Counted from the stretch's first letter, positions 1 through 6,425 are shown. The stretch is 18,426 bases of DNA from an uncultured Collinsella sp. (GCA_902496845.1 CABVCJ010000041.1:1-18426); one strand, 5' to 3'. The notes: generated by a model from the letters alone, not told the origin. Numbers and translations: made by a program.

Positions 1-152
1 GTGGTGATATAGGCCGCGGCGCGAAACACGCCGAGCATGATCTTGTTGGACAGATCCTTGTTGATGCGGCCCTTCTTGCCATGGGAAAGGGCACGCTTGA
101 TGCGCTCGCGCGACGAGGTCGTATCGACCGTCGTGTCAACGGAATCGGACAT
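1..152 (-). CDS. pstA: Phosphate ABC transporter permease PstA (N-terminal part, cut by window edge)
   Basis: PstA is the second membrane permease of the PstSCAB high-affinity phosphate importer. Only the first 50 codons are present. They start with ATG at 152-150 (MSDSVDTTVDTTSSRERIKR) and run off the window at position 1. What is visible is a hydrophilic, Ser/Thr-rich then basic cytoplasmic leader (RIKRALSHGKKGRINKD), followed by the start of what is probably the first membrane helix (IMLGVFRAAAYIT). No catalytic or EAA-loop motif is in view, so the name rests on position: it begins 3 nt after the pstC stop, in the order pstS-pstC-pstA. A purine-rich AGGGGG ribosome site sits about 6 nt upstream, overlapping the end of pstC. 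pstB and phoU would be expected beyond the edge but cannot be seen. Confidence 0.82.
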   Translation of the reverse strand, partial: MSDSVDTTVDTTSSRERIKRALSHGKKGRINKDLSNKIMLGVFRAAAYIT

Positions 153-155
153 AGC

Positions 156-1079
156 CTACCCCCTCTTCTTGGAAATCAGGCGGACGATACCCACCAGTGC
201 AGCGGAGATGATAAACAGGACCACGCCCATGCCAAACAGAGCCGAGCGGTGCAGGCCCGAGGAATAGCTCATGTCGAGCGCGATCTGGCTCGTGAGCGTC
301 GAGATGGGGCTCGAGATGCTATCCGGAATGACCGGGGCGTTGCCCACGACCATCAGCACGGCCATGGTCTCACCGATGGCACGCCCCATACCCAAGACAA
401 TTGCATCGACAATGCCCAGCTTGGCTGCAGGCAGCACGACCTTGTAGATGGTCTGCCACTTGGTGGCACCCATGGCATAGGACGCCTCGCGAATGCCCAT
501 GGGGATGGAATTGAGGGCATCGATGGTAAGCGTGGTGATGGTGGGAACGATCATGATGGCGAGCACGAACCACGCCGTCAGCGCGCCAAAGCCAAGACCG
601 CCGGTCAGCTGCGCGATAAACGGACGGATGATGACCATGCCAAAGAAGCCGTAGATGATAGAGGGGATGCCCGCCAGCAGGTCGACGGCGGGGCTGATGA
701 GCCTGCGCACGCGCTTGCTGGCGATCTCGACCAGATACACGGCCGTGCCCACACCCAGTGGCACGCCCATGGCGAGCGCACCGACCGTCACCAGGCCAGA
801 GCCCGCCAGCAGCGACATGATGCCGTAGTGACCCTCGGAGGGCGCCCACGTAAAGCTAAAGAAGTCCGCCAGACCGATGTCGGTAAAGACGGGCAGCGCC
901 GAGTACGTGGTAAAGACAAAAATCAGGATGACGGTGACGACCGCCAAGAACGCACAGGCAAAGAAGATCCACTGCAGCGCCTTCTCTTTGAGATAGGTGC
1001 TGCGCGACACCAACGCCAACTCACGCTTTTTGGGCGCCTGAGCCTCCTGCTCAATCTGGGGGGTTTCCTGTGCTTCCAC
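156..1079 (-). CDS. pstC: Phosphate ABC transporter permease PstC
   Basis: PstC pairs with PstA to form the membrane channel of the Pst importer, which takes phosphate from lipoprotein PstS at the expense of ATP hydrolysed by PstB. The protein (307 aa from this start) has a charged cytoplasmic leader, a first membrane helix (WIFFACAFLAVVTVILIFVF), an extracellular loop, then about five more helices. The permease EAA loop reads EASYAMGATKWQTIYKVVLP, followed by GMGRAIGETMAV, which is characteristic of PstC/PstA. Two GTG starts compete. GTG at 1088 overlaps pstS by 8 nt but lies directly against the GGGGA ribosome site at 1093-1089. GTG at 1079 is 9 nt from that site and 1 nt after the pstS stop, so I chose 1079; the other choice adds only three residues. 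Function is secure from the motifs and the operon order. Confidence 0.93.
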   Translation of the reverse strand: MEAQETPQIEQEAQAPKKRELALVSRSTYLKEKALQWIFFACAFLAVVTVILIFVFTTYSALPVFTDIGLADFFSFTWAPSEGHYGIMSLLAGSGLVTVGALAMGVPLGVGTAVYLVEIASKRVRRLISPAVDLLAGIPSIIYGFFGMVIIRPFIAQLTGGLGFGALTAWFVLAIMIVPTITTLTIDALNSIPMGIREASYAMGATKWQTIYKVVLPAAKLGIVDAIVLGMGRAIGETMAVLMVVGNAPVIPDSISSPISTLTSQIALDMSYSSGLHRSALFGMGVVLFIISAALVGIVRLISKKRG

Positions 1080-1080
1080 G

Positions 1081-1917
1081 CTACTCACTCCCCTTTCCGT
1101 CGTTGGTGACGGGAATAAAACCCGCCTCGCGAATCTGCTTGTCCATCTTTTCGGACGTCACGTAGTCGATGTAATCCTGCGCTTGCTGCGAAGGCGTACC
1201 CTTCACAAAGAAGTAAAGGTCACGCGAGATGGGATAGCCGCCACTTGCGACCGTCTTCTCGGATGCCTCGACATGGTTGACCGAAACGGCCTTAACCGAG
1301 GTCTTGGCATTGAGGCTCTCGACAAAACCCAGCGAGATGTAGCCAATGGCGCCACGCGAGCGGGACACGACATCGCGTACCTGGCCCGTGCCCGAAAGAA
1401 CAGCCGAGCGGCGATCGAACGACGTACCGTCCATCACGATGGTACGGAAGGCCTCGCGCGTACCGGACGCCTCGTCGCGGTTGATGACCTGAATCTTCAG
1501 GTCCTCTCCGCCGACTTCCTTCCAGTTGGTGATCTTGCCGGCGTAAATATCGCGGAGCTGCTCGGTCGAGAGATTGTCGACCGGGTTGTCGTCGTTCACG
1601 ATGACTGCGATGCCGTCGTGCGCGATTACGATCGGGGTCAGGCCAAGGTCTTGTTCGTCGGCATTGAGGCCACGAGACGAGCTGGCGATGTCGGCCGTGC
1701 CGTTGCTGACGGCCTCGATACCCGCAGAGGAGCCAAGGCCGGAGACGAGCACATCGGTGCCGGCCTCTTCCTTAAAGCCCTCGGCTGCGATCTCGGCAAT
1801 GGGAAGGCACGTGGTCGAGCCGGCCACGGTAATAGAAGATGTGGAAGATCCCGAGGAGCAAGCACACAGCGTGAGCGTAAGCACTGCAGCACTCAGGACC
1901 GATGCGATCTTTCTCAT
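1081..1917 (-). CDS. pstS: Phosphate-binding lipoprotein PstS
   Basis: PstS is the extracellular phosphate receptor that delivers Pi to the PstC/PstA channel. The 278-aa product begins MRKIASVLSAAVLTLTLCAC. This is a lipoprotein signal peptide with lipobox L17-C18-A19-C20, so Cys20 should carry the lipid anchor that tethers the receptor to the membrane of a Gram-positive cell. The mature chain starts with a Ser/Thr linker and continues TVAGSTTCLPIAE, then SSSRGLN and INRDEASGTREAF. These are the three segments that line the phosphate pocket in the PBP-like domain family. The length fits Gram-positive PstS proteins, which are shorter than the E. coli protein. The ATG at 1917 overlaps the TGA stop of pgeF as ATGA, which implies translational coupling. 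The frame is open much further upstream (to 2340), but that part is the shadow of pgeF and has no signal peptide. Confidence 0.95.
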   Translation of the reverse strand: MRKIASVLSAAVLTLTLCACSSGSSTSSITVAGSTTCLPIAEIAAEGFKEEAGTDVLVSGLGSSAGIEAVSNGTADIASSSRGLNADEQDLGLTPIVIAHDGIAVIVNDDNPVDNLSTEQLRDIYAGKITNWKEVGGEDLKIQVINRDEASGTREAFRTIVMDGTSFDRRSAVLSGTGQVRDVVSRSRGAIGYISLGFVESLNAKTSVKAVSVNHVEASEKTVASGGYPISRDLYFFVKGTPSQQAQDYIDYVTSEKMDKQIREAGFIPVTNDGKGSE

Positions 1918-2714
1918 AGCATCACGCCGATCGCAGCATGGCGCCCACAGGTGCCGCCCTCGTTGCGGTAGGAATAAAAGCGGTCGTTCTGACGAACGGT
2001 GGAAAGCTTGGTGTCCACAATGCTGCTCGCCTCGACGCCGGCGTCCATCAGCGCCTCGCGAATGGCGGCGGAAAGATCGAGCATACGAGAAGCAGAGGCA
2101 TCGATGCACGCGAACTCGGCGGCAAAGCGATCCATAAGTTCTTGGGACACCTCGTACTCGTCGCCCAGGATATGGGGCCCAATGTAGGCAGAGATGTCGT
2201 CCGGCTTGCAGCCAGCCGCCTCGCAGAGCGCTTGGCACGCCTTGGCGGAAATGCGCGCAATCGTGCCCTTCCAGCCAGAGTGCACCACGGCAAAGCCGCC
2301 GGGAGCCACCAGCACCACGGGAACGCAATCGGCAAAGCAAAGCATCACGGGTACCTCACGGGCCGTGCAGACGATGGCATCGCAGCCCTCGGCAATCTGC
2401 TCGCGAATATTCTCGAGATAATCGGCACCGTTCGAGGCCACCGTCACGACATGGTCACCGTGTACTTGATTGGGAACAAGCAGGTTGTGCTCGCACTCCG
2501 CGGCCCCTATGGCCTCGAGTGCGCGGCGACGATTTTCTTGAACGGCAAAGGGATCATCGCCAACATGCGAGCCCAGATTGAGTGAGGAGTACGCATCTTC
2601 GGAAACACCACCGGTGCGCTCGGTAAAGGCAAAACGAACATCGCGCGTCGCGCCCTCTACGAACGTAACTCCATCATGGTCGACACGCGAAACGCTGTCC
2701 GCACGTGCTGCCAT
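1914..2714 (-). CDS. pgeF: Peptidoglycan editing factor PgeF (YfiH/YlmD, COG1496 'laccase-domain') protein
   Basis: A 266-aa protein of the DUF152/COG1496 family. Members have been described as peptidoglycan editing factors that keep wrong amino acids out of the stem peptide, and as phosphate-dependent purine nucleoside phosphorylase/deaminases (the YlmD/LACC1 group). The metal-binding signature is complete: His85 in NQVHGDH, Cys130 in CFADCVPVVL and His145 in VVHSGWKGT. It is followed by YIGPHILGDEYEV and a C-terminal FYSYRNEGGTCGRHAA block. The Cys often found before the FxSYR block appears replaced (KLSTVRQNDRFYSYR). ATG at 2714 is supported by a perfect AGGAGG 7 nt upstream; an in-frame extension to 2903 runs back through the ftsZ terminator and is rejected. 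In many Gram-positives this gene follows ftsZ and precedes a YggS-family gene and sepF. Here it directly precedes pstS, with a 4-nt overlap. Which substrate it uses here cannot be read from the sequence. Confidence 0.9.
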   Translation of the reverse strand: MAARADSVSRVDHDGVTFVEGATRDVRFAFTERTGGVSEDAYSSLNLGSHVGDDPFAVQENRRRALEAIGAAECEHNLLVPNQVHGDHVVTVASNGADYLENIREQIAEGCDAIVCTAREVPVMLCFADCVPVVLVAPGGFAVVHSGWKGTIARISAKACQALCEAAGCKPDDISAYIGPHILGDEYEVSQELMDRFAAEFACIDASASRMLDLSAAIREALMDAGVEASSIVDTKLSTVRQNDRFYSYRNEGGTCGRHAAIGVML

Positions 2715-2721
2715 ACTAAAG

Positions 2722-2727
2722 CCTCCT
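2722..2727 (-). promoter_or_regulatory. Strong ribosome-binding site fixing the pgeF start
   Basis: AGGAGG on the minus strand, 7 nt before the ATG at 2714. It is the best Shine-Dalgarno match in the window, and it decides in favour of the 266-aa PgeF over the longer open frame that extends to 2903. Confidence 0.85.
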
Positions 2728-2736
2728 AATAACACA

Positions 2737-2782
2737 AGTATCGCGGCGACGCCGCTGCAGTCCGTGCCATACGGCTGCCATA
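2737..2782 (-). promoter_or_regulatory. Candidate promoter of the pgeF-pstSCA operon
   Basis: Because a terminator ends the ftsZ transcript at 2875, pgeF-pst needs its own promoter within 2715-2874. The best -10-like hexamer is GATACT at 2742-2737 (4 of 6 matches to TATAAT). No acceptable -35 hexamer lies 17 nt upstream (ACGGAC at 2765-2760). Instead, a tandem 7-bp repeat (2764-2782) occupies roughly the -35 to -52 region. That layout would suit an activator-dependent promoter. The implied leader would be very short, about 15 nt. Between repeat and -10 lies the perfect inverted repeat GCGGCG-a-CGCCGC (2743-2755). All of this is inference from pattern. Confidence 0.35.
2764..2782 (+). repeat. 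Tandem direct repeat with 11-bp period, Pho-box-like
   Basis: On the plus strand GTGCCAT (2764-2770), a 4-nt spacer and CTGCCAT (2775-2781) form two copies; TGCCATA itself is exactly repeated at 2765-2771 and 2776-2782. The geometry (7-bp units, 4-bp spacer, one helical turn) is that of the enterobacterial PhoB box CTGTCAT-N4-CTGTCAY, and the copies match it at 5 and 6 of 7 positions. It lies about 50 nt upstream of pgeF, the first gene of the operon carrying pstS. The motif points opposite to transcription of that operon, and the Pho-box consensus in this lineage is not known to me, so the assignment is tentative. Confidence 0.4.
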
Positions 2783-2874
2783 CTTCAACAAAAGGATACC
2801 CGCAGCGGTAGGGACCAAACGTAAAGGGAACGTAAGGAGATTGGAGGCTTTCATTTACAAAGGCGAAACACAAC

Positions 2875-2905
2875 AAAAAAAGGGTGCGCCCAATCGGACG
2901 CACCC
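2875..2905 (-). terminator. Rho-independent terminator after ftsZ (end of dcw cluster)
   Basis: On the minus strand, GGGTGCG (2905-2899) pairs perfectly with CGCACCC (2888-2882). Two further G-C pairs lie beyond one mismatch, and the loop is four bases. The hairpin is followed immediately by seven T residues (2881-2875). It starts 25 nt after the ftsZ stop. It is the only textbook terminator in the window and separates the division cluster from pgeF-pst. Confidence 0.9.
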
Positions 2906-2930
2906 CATGCAGGTCGTTGATAAAGACGAA

Positions 2931-4085
2931 CTAGAAGCTGCCGCGCTTGAGGAAGTCAGGAAGCTCAAACTGGTCGTTACCAAAGTTGGGGAGCTCGGTA
3001 CCACCGACGTTGCGAGTCGGGGCAGCCTGAGCCGGGCTCGTGGCAGGAGCGGTGCGCTGCGGCTCGGCAGAAGCAGCGGCCTTGCTCTGGGACTGCTGAG
3101 CAGCGAAGAGCTCGTCCTGACGGTTGACGTTGGAGTCGGAGAAGCCCGTAGCGATAACGGTGATACGCACCTGATCGCCCAGGGACTCGTCCACAACGGT
3201 ACCGAAGATGATGTTGGCCTCGGGGTCGACGGCGTTGGCGACAACGTCGGCAGCGTCGCTGATCTCCTGAATACCCAGGTCCTTGGAACCGGCAATGGAA
3301 AGCAGGACGCGCGTAGCGCCATCGATGGAGCTCTCGAGCAGCGGGCTGGAAATAGCCTGCTGGGCAGCGTCGACGGCACGGGTGTCCCCAGAAGCGGTAC
3401 CGATACCCATCATGGCGGTACCGGCCTGCTTCATGATGGTCTTAACATCGGCGAAGTCCAGGTTGATGATACCGGGGACGGTGATGAGGTCGGTGATGCC
3501 CTGGGTGCCCTGGGAAAGGACGCCATCGGCGATTGCGAAGGCCTCAAGCATGGTGGTCTTCTTCTCGGCGATGTCGAGCAGCTTGTCGTTAGGGATAACG
3601 ATCATGGTGTCGACGCAGTCGGAAAGCGTCTTAATGCCTTCTTCGGCGCTCTTCTTGCGCTTGCGGCCCTCAAACGTAAAGGGCTTGGTCACGACGGCGA
3701 CGGTCAGCGCGCCGACCTCGTTCATCGCGATATCGGCAACGATGGGGGCAGCGCCGGTACCGGTGCCGCCGCCCTCGCCGCAGGTGATGAACACCATATC
3801 GGCGCCAGCGAGCGCCTCGGCGATGTCGTCGCGGGACTCATCGGCGGCCTTACGGCCGACCTCGGGGTTGGCGCCAGCGCCCAGGCCGCGGGTCAGGTCG
3901 GTGCCGATGTGCACCTTGATATCGGCATCAGAGATCGCGAGTGCCTGAGCATCGGTGTTGATGGCAACAAACTCGACGCCGCGGATACCCTCTTCGATCA
4001 TTCGATTGACCGCGTTGGTACCGCCGCCGCCGACGCCGACCACCTTAATGACGGCAAGGTAGTTGTTGATCTCTGTCTCGTGCAT
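2931..4085 (-). CDS. ftsZ: Cell division protein FtsZ
   Basis: FtsZ is the tubulin-like GTPase that polymerises into the division ring and recruits the septal wall machinery. The 384-aa protein carries the GTP-binding tubulin signature GGGTGTG at residues 105-111, the N-terminal VVGVGGGGTNAVNRM loop (16-29), and the catalytic T7 loop NLDFADVK (208-215, Asp210 and Asp213). After the globular core is a roughly 50-residue Gln/Ala/Pro-rich linker, then the conserved tail FELPDFLKRGSF, where SepF, FtsA or FtsW-type partners dock in other bacteria. A second ELPNF sits ten residues before it. ATG at 4085 has GGAGGA 5 nt upstream; an open extension of ten codons to 4115 covers that ribosome site and is rejected. 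No ftsA precedes it, as is normal for Actinomycetota. It probably has its own promoter in the 198-nt gap after ftsQ and ends at the hairpin terminator. Confidence 0.98.
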   Translation of the reverse strand: MHETEINNYLAVIKVVGVGGGGTNAVNRMIEEGIRGVEFVAINTDAQALAISDADIKVHIGTDLTRGLGAGANPEVGRKAADESRDDIAEALAGADMVFITCGEGGGTGTGAAPIVADIAMNEVGALTVAVVTKPFTFEGRKRKKSAEEGIKTLSDCVDTMIVIPNDKLLDIAEKKTTMLEAFAIADGVLSQGTQGITDLITVPGIINLDFADVKTIMKQAGTAMMGIGTASGDTRAVDAAQQAISSPLLESSIDGATRVLLSIAGSKDLGIQEISDAADVVANAVDPEANIIFGTVVDESLGDQVRITVIATGFSDSNVNRQDELFAAQQSQSKAAASAEPQRTAPATSPAQAAPTRNVGGTELPNFGNDQFELPDFLKRGSF

Positions 4086-4090
4086 GTCGG

Positions 4091-4096
4091 TCCTCC
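4091..4096 (-). promoter_or_regulatory. Ribosome-binding site fixing the ftsZ start
   Basis: GGAGGA on the minus strand ends 5 nt before the ATG at 4085. It lies inside the ten-codon upstream open extension, so it places the FtsZ start at MHETEINNYL. Confidence 0.85.
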
Positions 4097-4238
4097 GAAC
4101 AAAGGTTATTGCCATAGCATGGGTTGACCCCTGCGCACATTAACCTTCAAGTTGAAAGTAAATGCAAAGGTAAACCGTATTATGTTTGCACATTATGAAC
4201 GTATCAGTCAAATAATTGACGGTGAAAACCAAACAAAC

Positions 4239-4267
4239 CAGATAAACGGCGCGGTATGCCCCGTCAA
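4239..4267 (-). promoter_or_regulatory. Candidate sigma-70-type promoter for ftsZ in the ftsQ-ftsZ gap
   Basis: TTGACG (4267-4262), a 17-nt spacer and TATCTG (4244-4239) form a good vegetative promoter match starting 17 nt after the ftsQ stop. The surrounding 198-nt gap (4086-4283) is clearly more AT-rich than the genes around it. It also holds a direct repeat ATTATG-N7-ATTATG near 4180-4197 and the near-palindrome CTTTCAA-c-TTGAAGG near 4144-4158, which could be operator sites. An extra ftsZ promoter in this position is common, since FtsZ is needed in excess of its operon partners. The assignment rests only on sequence match. Confidence 0.45.
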
Positions 4268-4283
4268 CAAAGGCCAGAAGACG

Positions 4284-5552
4284 CTACGAGGTCGGTGCGT
4301 TCCTAAACGTATAGTTGCCAGGAGATCGAACGTTGATATACGTCACGCCCTCCACCTGCGAAAGCAGCTTGGTAACGATACGCTCCTTTTTGGCAATGTC
4401 ATCCGAATCTCCGAGCGACACCTCGATACCGTTATCGAGATTCGCCGAGATGGCCTCGACCGAGGGCGTGGAAATATCCTTGACCTGGCCCAGGAACTCG
4501 CTCGAGAATCCGCGGACGTAATCCAGGCCGGCCTTGACCGCCTTGGAATTTACCGCTTGCCCCGAAACCGGCGCGACATCGGCCGAGACATCGGTCAGCA
4601 GCACGGCTCCGTAATGTTTGGCGAGCGCCAGGGCGGCATCGATGCCGTTTAGGGTGTTGGCACCCTCCCCCGTTGTGATGACATTGCCCTGGTCGTCAAC
4701 ATCGACCGAGGTAGACAGCGGTGCAATCCATGTGCCATCGTCCCCGATCGCCCATGCAAGATCGTCGGAGCTAATGTAGGCAATTGCGATAACCTTGCGT
4801 TCCGTCGGCGTGATGATGAGCGTATGGGGAAATTGACGCTGAACATCCACGCCCGAAACCCACGGATTTTGCTTGAGGCCCTCGGTGATCTGGTCGGGAT
4901 TCACATTGAACAGCGACGTGTCCTCGGGCAGATCGATCAGCTGGATGGCATCGTGCTTGGTCACATGCTCGCTGCCCTGGATCTGAATATCGGTAGCGGC
5001 GAACAGGCCAGAGTTAATGACGACGACGGCAACGACTGCAAGCACTGCCAGAGCGGCAAGGATGCCGCCCACGATTTTGCCCTTGCCCTTAACGGCAGAA
5101 GCGGCACCCGCCGCATGATTTGCCAAGGCGCCGATCGATGACAGCGGATTAGAGCCCTTTTTGCCCGATTGCGGTTTTGCGGAGGCCGACACCGACATCA
5201 GCATACGTGGCTTAGATGCACCCAGCGCGCGACCGGGACGCGTCACCTTTGCCCCCAACGAGGGGTTGGGCGACGCTATGGGGCGAGAAGGTATGGCGCC
5301 CATCGCCGGTTTGGGCGTCACCGAGGGACGTGCCACCGGACGAGCAACATTTTTGGCCGCGGGGCGTCCGCCAAGCTGCGAACCGGCAGTCGAACGCTTG
5401 GCAGGCCGCACGGACCCAGCAGGCTTAGAAGGCATAACGGACTTACGTTGAGGCTGAGACGGTGCGCCGGAACGCCCTCCGGCGCGGCGGAAGGTTGGTT
5501 TCGATGCTCTAGAAGCCGAGGAATTTAACTTCCGGTCTGAGCTCGATGCCAT
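4284..5552 (-). CDS. ftsQ: Cell division protein FtsQ/DivIB with long cytoplasmic N-terminus
   Basis: FtsQ is a single-pass divisome protein that bridges FtsL and the septal synthases through its extracytoplasmic POTRA domain. The 422-aa product has one membrane helix (about 160-180, IVGGILAALAVLAVVAVVVI). After it comes a POTRA domain (about 186-255: IQIQGSEHVTKHDAIQLIDL, then NPWVSGVDVQRQFPHTLIITPTERK) and a beta-rich FtsQ domain to the end. The roughly 158-residue cytoplasmic part is unusually long, strongly basic and rich in Pro, Ser, Ala and Arg, with repeated RPxxRP-like stretches and few acidic residues. The ATG at 5552 lies inside murB and overlaps its end by 44 nt. GGAGG sits only 3 nt before it (a longer GAGGGAGG tract helps). 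The next in-frame ATG, at 5435, has no ribosome site. Its neighbours are murB and ftsZ, with no ftsA between. Confidence 0.94.
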   Translation of the reverse strand: MASSSDRKLNSSASRASKPTFRRAGGRSGAPSQPQRKSVMPSKPAGSVRPAKRSTAGSQLGGRPAAKNVARPVARPSVTPKPAMGAIPSRPIASPNPSLGAKVTRPGRALGASKPRMLMSVSASAKPQSGKKGSNPLSSIGALANHAAGAASAVKGKGKIVGGILAALAVLAVVAVVVINSGLFAATDIQIQGSEHVTKHDAIQLIDLPEDTSLFNVNPDQITEGLKQNPWVSGVDVQRQFPHTLIITPTERKVIAIAYISSDDLAWAIGDDGTWIAPLSTSVDVDDQGNVITTGEGANTLNGIDAALALAKHYGAVLLTDVSADVAPVSGQAVNSKAVKAGLDYVRGFSSEFLGQVKDISTPSVEAISANLDNGIEVSLGDSDDIAKKERIVTKLLSQVEGVTYINVRSPGNYTFRNAPTS

Positions 5553-6420
5553 ACGCCTCCCTCACCTTTCCGTGCACATGTCTGATAACCGCGGCCACGT
5601 CATCGGCCGAGGCGGTTCCGTTATTAACGATAAAATTAGCGTGTACGGGCGAAACTTCCGCGCCGCCAACCGAAAAACCCTTTAATCCACAATCCTCGAT
5701 AAGCTTGCCCACGCTCGCATCGGGCGGGTTGCGAAATACCGACCCGCAGGATGCACAGCCCATGGGCTGTGTGCGCTTACGCCGCGTCAGGTACCGCTCC
5801 ATACGTTCACGGATATCGGCCTTGGGCGCAGGTTTGAGCTTGAGCACGCACTCCAGAATGATCTCGTTACGCGGCAGGCTGCATTCACGGTAGCCCCAAG
5901 CGATCTCCGAGCCCGCGTAATGCTTGATGCCGGAGCTCGGGTCAAACGTAACGACATCTTCGACCAGCGAGCCAATCCACTCGGTTCGCGTGCCGGCATT
6001 CATGGACACGGCGCCGCCAACGGAGCCGGGAATACCGACCGCAAACTCAAGGCCCGAAAGGCTGCGCGACAGCGCGTCGTTGACTAGGCGAGCGAATATC
6101 ACGCCCGCACCGACCGTCAGCGTACAACCGTCTTCGGCGACAACCGTACGCTGGAACTCACGCCCCAACGAAATGACGGCGCCGCGATAGCCTGCATCGG
6201 CAACAAGCAGATTAGATCCCTTGCCGATAATGACCCACGGCACCTGCTCACGATCGAGCACCGCCACGGCGCGACGCAAGGCATGATAGCTGTGACACGT
6301 CACAAAGAGGTCCGCCTTGCCGCCGATACGATAGCTCGTATGGCGCGCGAGGCGTTCATCCTCAATTACGTCCGTATCGATCATGCCCGAAAGCGCCATG
6401 ACGGCGTTAAACAGACCCAT
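5509..6420 (-). CDS. murB: UDP-N-acetylenolpyruvoylglucosamine reductase MurB
   Basis: MurB is a cytoplasmic FAD enzyme that uses NADPH to reduce UDP-GlcNAc-enolpyruvate to UDP-MurNAc, the second committed step of peptidoglycan synthesis. The 303-aa protein has the FAD-binding blocks TSYRIGG (28-34), GKGSNLLV (67-74) and GIPGSVGGAVSMNAG (129-143). The active-site region includes YRE (177-179), catalytic Ser227 in CGSVFRNP, and the C-terminal Glu297 in LRPEVKFLG. Its size and motif order fit the shorter (type II) MurB lacking the E. coli-type insertion. The ATG at 6420 follows the murC stop by 5 nt, and I see no Shine-Dalgarno sequence before it. Alternative Met8 and Met13 starts have none either, so initiation probably depends on ribosomes finishing murC. 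Its last 44 nt double as the start of ftsQ. Confidence 0.96.
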   Translation of the reverse strand: MGLFNAVMALSGMIDTDVIEDERLARHTSYRIGGKADLFVTCHSYHALRRAVAVLDREQVPWVIIGKGSNLLVADAGYRGAVISLGREFQRTVVAEDGCTLTVGAGVIFARLVNDALSRSLSGLEFAVGIPGSVGGAVSMNAGTRTEWIGSLVEDVVTFDPSSGIKHYAGSEIAWGYRECSLPRNEIILECVLKLKPAPKADIRERMERYLTRRKRTQPMGCASCGSVFRNPPDASVGKLIEDCGLKGFSVGGAEVSPVHANFIVNNGTASADDVAAVIRHVHGKVREAYGIELRPEVKFLGF

Positions 6421-6425
6421 GGGGT

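Noticed and set aside
81..1109. Plus-strand open frame (342 codons) opposite pstC
   Set aside because: His/Asp/Arg-rich shadow of the permease; the reverse frame has clear membrane helices and the EAA loop.
1918..2340. In-frame upstream extension of pstS, giving a 419-aa product
   Set aside because: The first 141 residues are Arg/Cys/His-rich and overlap pgeF. The real start at 1917 gives a perfect lipoprotein signal peptide.
2743..2755. Perfect inverted repeat GCGGCG-a-CGCCGC before pgeF, considered as a separate operator
   Set aside because: Arms of six G/C bases with a one-base centre are frequent by chance at this GC content; kept only as a note in the promoter entry.
2715..2903. In-frame upstream extension of pgeF with hydrophobic stretches resembling a signal peptide
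   Set aside because: It runs back through the terminator hairpin and T tract, while a perfect AGGAGG supports the start at 2714. PgeF is a cytoplasmic family.
2841..4127. Plus-strand open frame (428 codons) opposite ftsZ
   Set aside because: Gly/Asp/Val-rich composition typical of an antisense shadow; it begins inside the ftsZ terminator region and has no recognisable motif.
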